NCBI RefSeq assembly: GCF_954871325.1
Contig: NC_088777.1
Location: 48,027,366 to 48,091,365, forward strand
Origin: Gordionus sp. m RMFG-2023
Taxonomy: Eukaryota; Nematomorpha; Gordioida; Chordodea; Parachordodidae
DNA: 64,000 bases
Direction of reading: 5' to 3'
Position numbers and translations under genes: made by a program. This document shows, piece after piece, positions 58,365 through 64,000 of this stretch. The notes beneath the pieces are model-generated. The model did no database searches. It had not been told where the DNA came from and saw only the letters and a list, made by a program, of their open reading frames with translations. Within the stretch, counting starts at the first letter, position 1, and every line of letters begins with the position of its first letter.

Positions 58365-60275
58365 AATTAATGAAATACCTCTTTCCCATTATACACCGTC
58401 ACTAAATTTTTGGAGTGCTTGAAATCTCCAAACTGGCATTCAGAATATGACTACTAATTGTTGGTATAATAATTATGAGATTGGGTCAGTTTAATCGCTC
58501 AAATATACAAAACCAGAATATATATTTTTTAAAACCAATAATTAATTTAAACTCTGTCATTAGGATCCAAAATATAACGATTTTCACTTGGATCAATACC
58601 AAAAAAAAATCGTGATTATTTTAATTTATAGTACAAAACCAAATATAATATGTTTTTTTATATATTTTGATATATTACTATAATATTTTTTTTTAAATAT
58701 AAGAATTATGTAATGGCTTTAATCATTTGATAAGCTTGCAATCTCTGTATTTTTTTTTAGTTGCATTATAATATTATATAATATATAGAAATTGTAATAT
58801 ATACATTCATTTTTTTCAAATTCACATTCGGTATAATAGTTATCTAAGAATATGAATATTATAATTTATTATATATTTTCCTTTTTTTCCCCTAAATTCA
58901 ATTTTTTTTTAAAAAAATATATAGAATAATTCTCATTCTCCAAAAAAACATTTAATTTACTCAATTAGGAAAATCTGCCAACATTTAAAAAGAATAAAAT
59001 CTTTCCTTACATATTTTATAACTCGATTAAATTTCACAATTAGTGGTTAATTGTTTATTTAATATATTTATACTATTTTATACTCAAATTATAATTTCTT
59101 TCATTTCATAACATCTTGCATGTTTTTGCATAACATTATCGTGTACATATTATAAATTTTAAGACCCTTTTCTTTCAAGTTTTCGATAATTAAAATGCTA
59201 TATATTTTTTTATAGTATTATTATACATAAATTAATTTTATTTATATTAAACTCTATTGATGATTGGTTATATATAATTTTTTTTATATTCAAATTTTTT
59301 TTTATGACTATAATAAAAAATTCAACATTTTTATAAAAAAAAAAAGATCAAGCAGCTTTTTAAAAATTTAACCAAAAGTAATAAAATTTATTTTATTTTG
59401 AACTAAAATGACGAGGAATATAAAAATGTCAATAAATGTATTTAATCATTTTATTTTCTCCCTTTAATGTATAGTCTAATCTGGTGCATCATTATTTCTA
59501 AAAAGAAATAAATATCTTTAATTCTGAGAGATTAAATAGGAGCCGTTTTATTTTTTTGCATAAAAATAAATATATTTTTATAATACATAAAAAATATATA
59601 ACTTTAAAAAAAAATTTGCATATTTTATTTCAATATTCATATATTTTAATCTAACTTTTGTTTTTTAAAAAAAAGGCGAGAAACCTTAGACCACAAAAAG
59701 TATGAAAATTTTTAACCGCTAACATAAGAAAAAATTGTATAAATTTTGATATATTTTAGAGGACAGATTTTCGGGTTGGTCAAATTGTATAAAATATTTT
59801 TACGGACATTGTTTGGCCGTTTTGAAAATGTTTCTAGCCCTTCAGTTGGTGCAAATTCGCGGTGAAGTACGCTAAAAAATTAGTGTATACATGACAGGAT
59901 ATTCACTGGTCCAACCCCCCCCCCCCCTTCAAAAGCCTCTTACCTACCTCCTAAAAAGATTTAACCGCCTTTGGCGGCGATATTCCTATTTTATTAAGTA
60001 CACGTTTTTAATTTTAATGGTATACATTTTAAAATGAATAACTTAAATCATCAAAACTTTACCAACTATAAAAAAATTGTGAATATAAGTTATTTTTTAG
60101 AACATGAAATAAATTAAAAACACCTTCATTTACATTGAATGCATTATTTGTATTGTTTGGCATGAACATGAATTTTCTGTAGAATGTTTTTAACCCTTTT
60201 AAATTACATTTAAAAAGATATTTAGATATTATTCAGAAATATTTATTTCAAAAATAATGACTATGATTGTATGCA
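58365..60275. other. AT-rich intergenic sequence after the catenin gene
   Basis: Holds the catenin 3' untranslated region, whose end I could not fix. It is otherwise dominated by A/T runs, with a C-run of about 13 at 59917-59929. No gene was recognised. Confidence 0.45.
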
Positions 60276-60280
60276 ACATA

Positions 60281-60576
60281 TATATATGTCGTATGGGGAT
60301 TCGGAATCTCTTGGTTTTAAATCCTTTACCCAGGGAGATTTAAAAAATTTAAAATCCGATTTAACCGGAAATGTAATTCTAATGTGTAAAGTATTTACCC
60401 TATAAATTTCAGCCAATTTTGACATCCACTTAAGAACTTATTCTAATTTATATTCATTTTTATACAGATTTTTCATTTAAATTAAAAAATACTAAAATGT
60501 TTTTGTTTTCTAAATCGCTCTCGGTAAAGGATTTAAAATCAAGAGATTCCGAATCCCCATATGACAATATATATTT
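60281..60576. mobile_element. MITE family D: near-perfect long terminal inverted repeats
   Basis: The left arm 60285-60330 (GTATGGGGATTCGGAATCTC, TTGGTTTTAAATCCTTTACC) is mirrored by the right arm 60522-60570 (GGTAAAGGATTTAAAATCAA, GAGATTCCGAATCCCCATAT). There are only about two or three mismatches over 45-50 bp. The non-coding middle is about 190 bp. TATATA flanks on both sides suggest a TA-type target site. The good match of the arms argues for recent activity. Confidence 0.75.
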
Positions 60577-61630
60577 GGTAAATATTTAGCAATATCTAAT
60601 AAAGGTATTAAATATTTTTTATATCAATATATTTTGCACTATTTTATCTAAAAATTTGATAGACACCCCCCTCCCCTAATAAATTATAAAATAAAGATTT
60701 AAAATTTTTTATTTTTGATAGTTTAAATAAATTGATTAAAATGTCGGATTTTCATAATTTTAATAGTTAAAACATTTAAAAAAATTTAAGATTTTAATTT
60801 ATTTAAGAACAATCAATTTATTTATTTTTTTTACGTTATAGCAAAGATTTTAAAAAAATTTTAAAAACAAATTAATAAAATATATCTATGAAAGATTAGC
60901 ATTCCCTCAACCAGATAGGACTTCTTTTTTTTAAATAGTTTATTCGACAAAAACAAAAAGTTTTCCTGCCTGAAGAATGTATATTTAATTATAGATTTAA
61001 TAATTATTTTCCCAAAAAGGAGCCACAATTCTATCTAATGATTTGAATTTTATTTTCGTCTAATGTATAAAAATTCTTTAGATTCTCGCTGGTAAAAATG
61101 TAATTTTTCCTTCTATATTTTTTTAAAAAACTTGAATATCATTGGCGAAAAGAGCCGTTAGTGTATCTAGGAAATAAAAGAAATTTGGGATCTTTATATT
61201 TTTTAATCCTTTTGGGTTTCGCTTGGGTTAACAGATTGAAGTTAATATTCGAAGGCATTGAAGAGACGCAAATGCTTGCACTCATTTTATTAAGATTAAA
61301 GTTAATTTTTTATAAGAAATTAAATTTGCTATTCCAGCTCCTAATTTTGCAATTTTAAATAATAACTATTAGTCAATAGATTGAAAACATATTGGGTCCA
61401 CAAGAAGTTTTAAGCCTAGCCAAAATTTTCGTATAACATAGGTTTGGTGTTGATTCCCGATTTGGTGGGCCTTCCGGTCCCGGGTTAGGGCATAACTTAT
61501 TTCTCATTGAAATATTTTTTATTAACTAATCAAATTTGTGAAAAACATTGGCTACGTTATGACAGTCTCATTATCTTAATATTTAATTCATAATAATTGA
61601 GCATTACATATAAAAAATTTTACTCTAAAA
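60577..61630. other. AT-rich sequence, nothing recognised
   Basis: AT-rich. A small GC-richer patch (TTCCGGTCCCGGGTTAGGGC near 61470) has no clear assignment. Confidence 0.45.
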
Positions 61631-61632
61631 AT

Positions 61633-61870
61633 TAGTGCACTGCGTATATCACAATCCAATATTTCTGGGTTCGAATCCATCAAGGACCACGTTTTTTCTA
61701 AAGCCTGGCTCCTTACTTGGGGAGATGATTTCAGTTGATATATTTATTTTTAAAAAATAACACAATCCAATATTTCTGGGTTCGAATCCATCAAGGACCA
61801 CGTTTTTTCTAAAGCCTGGCTCCTTACTTGGGGAGATGATTTCAGTTGATATATTTATTTTTAAAAAAAT
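61633..61870 (+). mobile_element. tRNA-derived SINE-like unit, tandemly duplicated (111-bp period)
   Basis: A unit beginning CACAATCCAATATTTCTGGG and containing GGGTTCGAATCC (polymerase III B box) occurs at 61650-61760 and again at 61761-61868. The copies are essentially identical apart from the join. Before the first copy, TAGTGCACTGCG at 61633 matches the A box at about 9 of 12 positions with the usual spacing. The body (GGAGATGATTTCAGTTGATA) ends in an A-rich tail. The near-identity shows a recent duplication. Confidence 0.6.
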
Positions 61871-62109
61871 AGCCCTTATTGTATTTTAAGAAATTTTGGT
61901 CGTTGTTAAGCAAATGGATATATGCCAATCACCATCATTACCTTATTATACCTTTGCTACTTTTATAATTTAATAAGGGGTATCAAAAAATGAATAGTTA
62001 AATAGATGTTTGGCATTTTTGAAAAATTTGACACTCATAGATATGGATTGGTTTATGGCGAAACTTAAAACGATTATAATTTTTTTCTAGAATTAAATTC
62101 CTTAATATT

Positions 62110-62300
62110 TATTACTAGTTTGATAATGGCTAAAAATCGGCTAGATCAAAAAGCGCGTACCGAAAAAAATTTACTAAGCACTGAGGTTCGAAATAATCGA
62201 TTTCTAATTTCTTCGAAGTTGAGCTAAATCTAAAAAAAAATCCGAGGCTGAGGTGATCAATTTAGGCTAATAATCGAGTTACCCAACTCAACTATACCTC
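62110..62300. mobile_element. MITE family B-like copy
   Basis: Left AGTTTGATAATGGCTAAAAA, then GCGCGTACCG. Right AGGCTAATAATCGAGTTACC and CAACTCAACTATA, which resembles the family B terminal repeat (ATAGTTGGGTAA). The middle is diverged. Confidence 0.45.
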
Positions 62301-62802
62301 ATCCCAAGAACCAGGATTTAGCGGTTGCTTAGTAAGGTAAAACTTATAGTAAGTGCTGGACATTCTTGATTTGCGTAAAATATCAACTTCCGTTCAAGAA
62401 AGAAGGAAAGAAAAATCCCGAAAGTCTTTATTCACATTATTAATTTTTAAAAATATTTTCAGCTGTTTCACGCGCCTTTTTAAATGGATAAAATTTGTGG
62501 TAGGAAAAATTCGATGTTTTTAAGGAAGAATATTTTTTCTTCTAACAATTTAAAGGCTTTATGAAAACAAATTTCATCGAATAATATTTTTGTTTTAAAA
62601 ATAAATCACTATGAAGGAAACATGTCGAAATAATAAAAAAATTTACAATTTATTATCTTGAGTAATATTAGAAATAACAGTTGTAATTAAATATAAAAAA
62701 ATTTTGATCCTAGAGATACCCAATATCTAAATGTTAGACATTATTTAATTTTTTTTTATTAATACCAATCAAAAAAAAACATACTTCTTTTGAAACAAAT
62801 TT

Positions 62803-62808
62803 TTTATT
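62803..62808 (-). terminator. Polyadenylation signal for the RGG-protein exon
   Basis: The complement reads AATAAA about 52 bases downstream of the TAG stop at 62860-62862, in the right place for a 3' untranslated region that ends close to the stop. Confidence 0.5.
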
Positions 62809-62859
62809 CAATATTATACAATCTTAAAAATGTTCATTTTTTTAAATTCCCATAATCTT

Positions 62860-62966
62860 CTAAAATCTTTTGCCACCTCGCCCTCCTCTGAAAGATTGAA
62901 AACCACGTCCTCCTCTACCTCCTCCGCTGCCGCCCCTAAAGGAACCACCTCCTCTGCTGAAGCCTC
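62860..62966 (-). CDS. Last exon of a Gly/Arg-rich (RGG/GAR-domain) protein
   Basis: The minus strand encodes GGFSRGGGSFRGGSGGGRGG then RGFQSFRGGRGGKRF and a stop. RGG repeats with Phe are typical of GAR domains in nucleolar and RNA-binding proteins (GAR1, fibrillarin, nucleolin, some RNA helicases). They bind RNA and are usually arginine-methylated. The exon starts after an ATCAACACAG acceptor and is entered with one base from the previous exon. The upstream exons, needed to name the protein, were not identified between here and the window end. The GC-rich codons stand out from the AT-rich background. Confidence 0.7.
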
Positions 62967-63154
62967 CTGTGTTGATTATAAATATAAAGTAAAAATATTA
63001 TATATAAAGGTATATGGACATGAAAGAATAATTATATTATATAGTGCCTCAATTATAAAAAAAAATCATTTTATATCCTGATGACCCCAGGTAGTGTTAT
63101 AAATGGTCAGGTTTAGTTGATATTAAATTAATATTATATCCAAAGATAATATTA

Positions 63155-63290
63155 AACAAGCCTCGAGATTTTCGTTAATAGATGTCTCTAAACCTCTGCT
63201 ATCTATGAGTAAAATCTTCAGACTTGCGTAGTACTTTTTGGCTAAAATATTGGAGTCAATCAAGGCTGTTTAACAACGTCACCCATAGGG
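63155..63290. mobile_element. MITE family A, fragment
   Basis: AAGCCTCGAGATTTTCGTTA, ATAGATGTCTCTAAACC, TGCTATCTATGAGTAAAATC, TTCAGACTTGCGTAG, TTGGCTAAAATATTGGAGTC and GCTGTTTAACAACG. The left arm is missing. Confidence 0.6.
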
Positions 63291-63554
63291 ATATTTAATT
63301 TTAGGAACATTATTCGGAACTAAAACCCTTTTAAACCCAAGAAACTCTGAAAGTTTTTTTTTAGTATATGTGCATATGGATGTTATTTATTTCAGGATAT
63401 TGCAATAATGGCCTAATTATAAAAATTTCTAAAAAAAGTATGTTTTGGCTGTTAATAACATTTTAAGAACCTCCAATTCTTTATTAACAATTTAAAAACG
63501 GTCAAATTTTAAATAAAATAAACAGCAATTTATTTTAAAATAAACTGTCAAAAC

Positions 63555-63670
63555 CCTGAATTCATAGTTATTGCGACTTTGCAGCAAAGTATTATAAAAA
63601 TATTCAAAAATACAGCATATTTTGTATACCTTGCTGCGATATTCGTGCCAACTGTGAATGCAGCAATACC
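63555..63670. mobile_element. Small inverted-repeat element (hairpin family)
   Basis: Left CCTGAATTCATAGTTATTGC and GACTTTGCAGCAAAGTAT. Right ATACCTTGCTGCGATATTCG and CCAACTGTGAATGCAGC. The arms pair imperfectly over about 45 bp. The terminal CTGAATTCAYAGTT is shared with the hairpin at 51852 and the relic at 27133, so this is a small family of its own. Confidence 0.5.
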
Positions 63671-64000
63671 TAAGTTTGGTCAAATTATGAAAATACACTA
63701 TTGATAATGATGATGCAAATAATTGTTTTACTATTTTTATAGTGCTACATCATTCTATTAGTTTTAAACAGTCAAACCTGTATAATTTGAGTTCTTAGTG
63801 ATTTGGACAACTTCTTAATTTGACCAAAATTTTAAGTTCCAGTCAAATTCCTATTAAATACTATTAGAAAATGTTGCTACAATAGAAAACTGTCTATTTC
63901 AAAAAGTGGGCAGATTTGTATTTTGTCTTTGCATAAGACCCCTAGCAAAAAATTTGTTGTTTTTTGCTGCATTCATTTATTTATATTAATAAATTTAATC

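Noticed and set aside
61633-61720. Functional tRNA gene
   Set aside because: A and B boxes can be seen but no cloverleaf with paired acceptor and anticodon stems; better read as a tRNA-derived SINE.
1-64000. CRISPR arrays, bacterial operons, ribosome binding sites, rRNA genes
   Set aside because: No regularly spaced direct repeats of that type, no operon-like gene packing and no rRNA-like sequence were seen; the window is eukaryotic.

Overview
This is about 64 kb of very AT-rich, intron-bearing animal nuclear DNA. The clearest evidence for an animal is a complete p120/delta-catenin family gene (cadherin-associated armadillo-repeat protein) ending in the Asp-Ser-Trp-Val PDZ ligand typical of that family. 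Base composition, short AT-filled introns, long T-runs followed by A-runs and many small mobile elements suggest a non-vertebrate metazoan with an AT-rich genome. I cannot name the species or phylum from the sequence alone.

Layout. 1-2290: unassigned, with degenerate coding-like stretches. 2437-6470: a probable two-exon + strand gene of about 409 aa that I do not recognise; its 2.8 kb intron carries a foldback element with 20-bp sub-repeats. 6.5-10.5 kb: transposon debris, with two broken hAT transposase ends, a palindromic MITE copy and the 3' end of a LINE. 10.5-42.7 kb: gene-poor, AT-rich sequence with many small inverted-repeat elements of at least five families (named A to E here). 42742-58364: the delta-catenin gene, modelled as 18 coding exons whose splice phases all match (1317 aa). 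58.4-62.8 kb: intergenic, with a perfect-armed MITE and a recent tandem duplication of a tRNA-like SINE. 62860-62966: the last coding exon, on the - strand, of a Gly/Arg-rich (RGG) protein whose other exons were not found in the window.

How the parts relate. The delta-catenin gene is the only gene whose job can be stated: binding classical cadherin tails at cell junctions and regulating Rho GTPases. Nearly all of its longer introns hold copies of the same small element families found between genes. The most interesting non-genic observations are these: the palindromic family A (at least 12 copies in 64 kb), the GC-rich family C whose CG-rich blocks stand out in an AT-rich background, family B with hAT-like ends, the foldback element with 20-bp sub-repeats, and the T(n)A(n) blocks.

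All gene models come from reading splice signals and reading frames by eye. No database search or RNA evidence was available.
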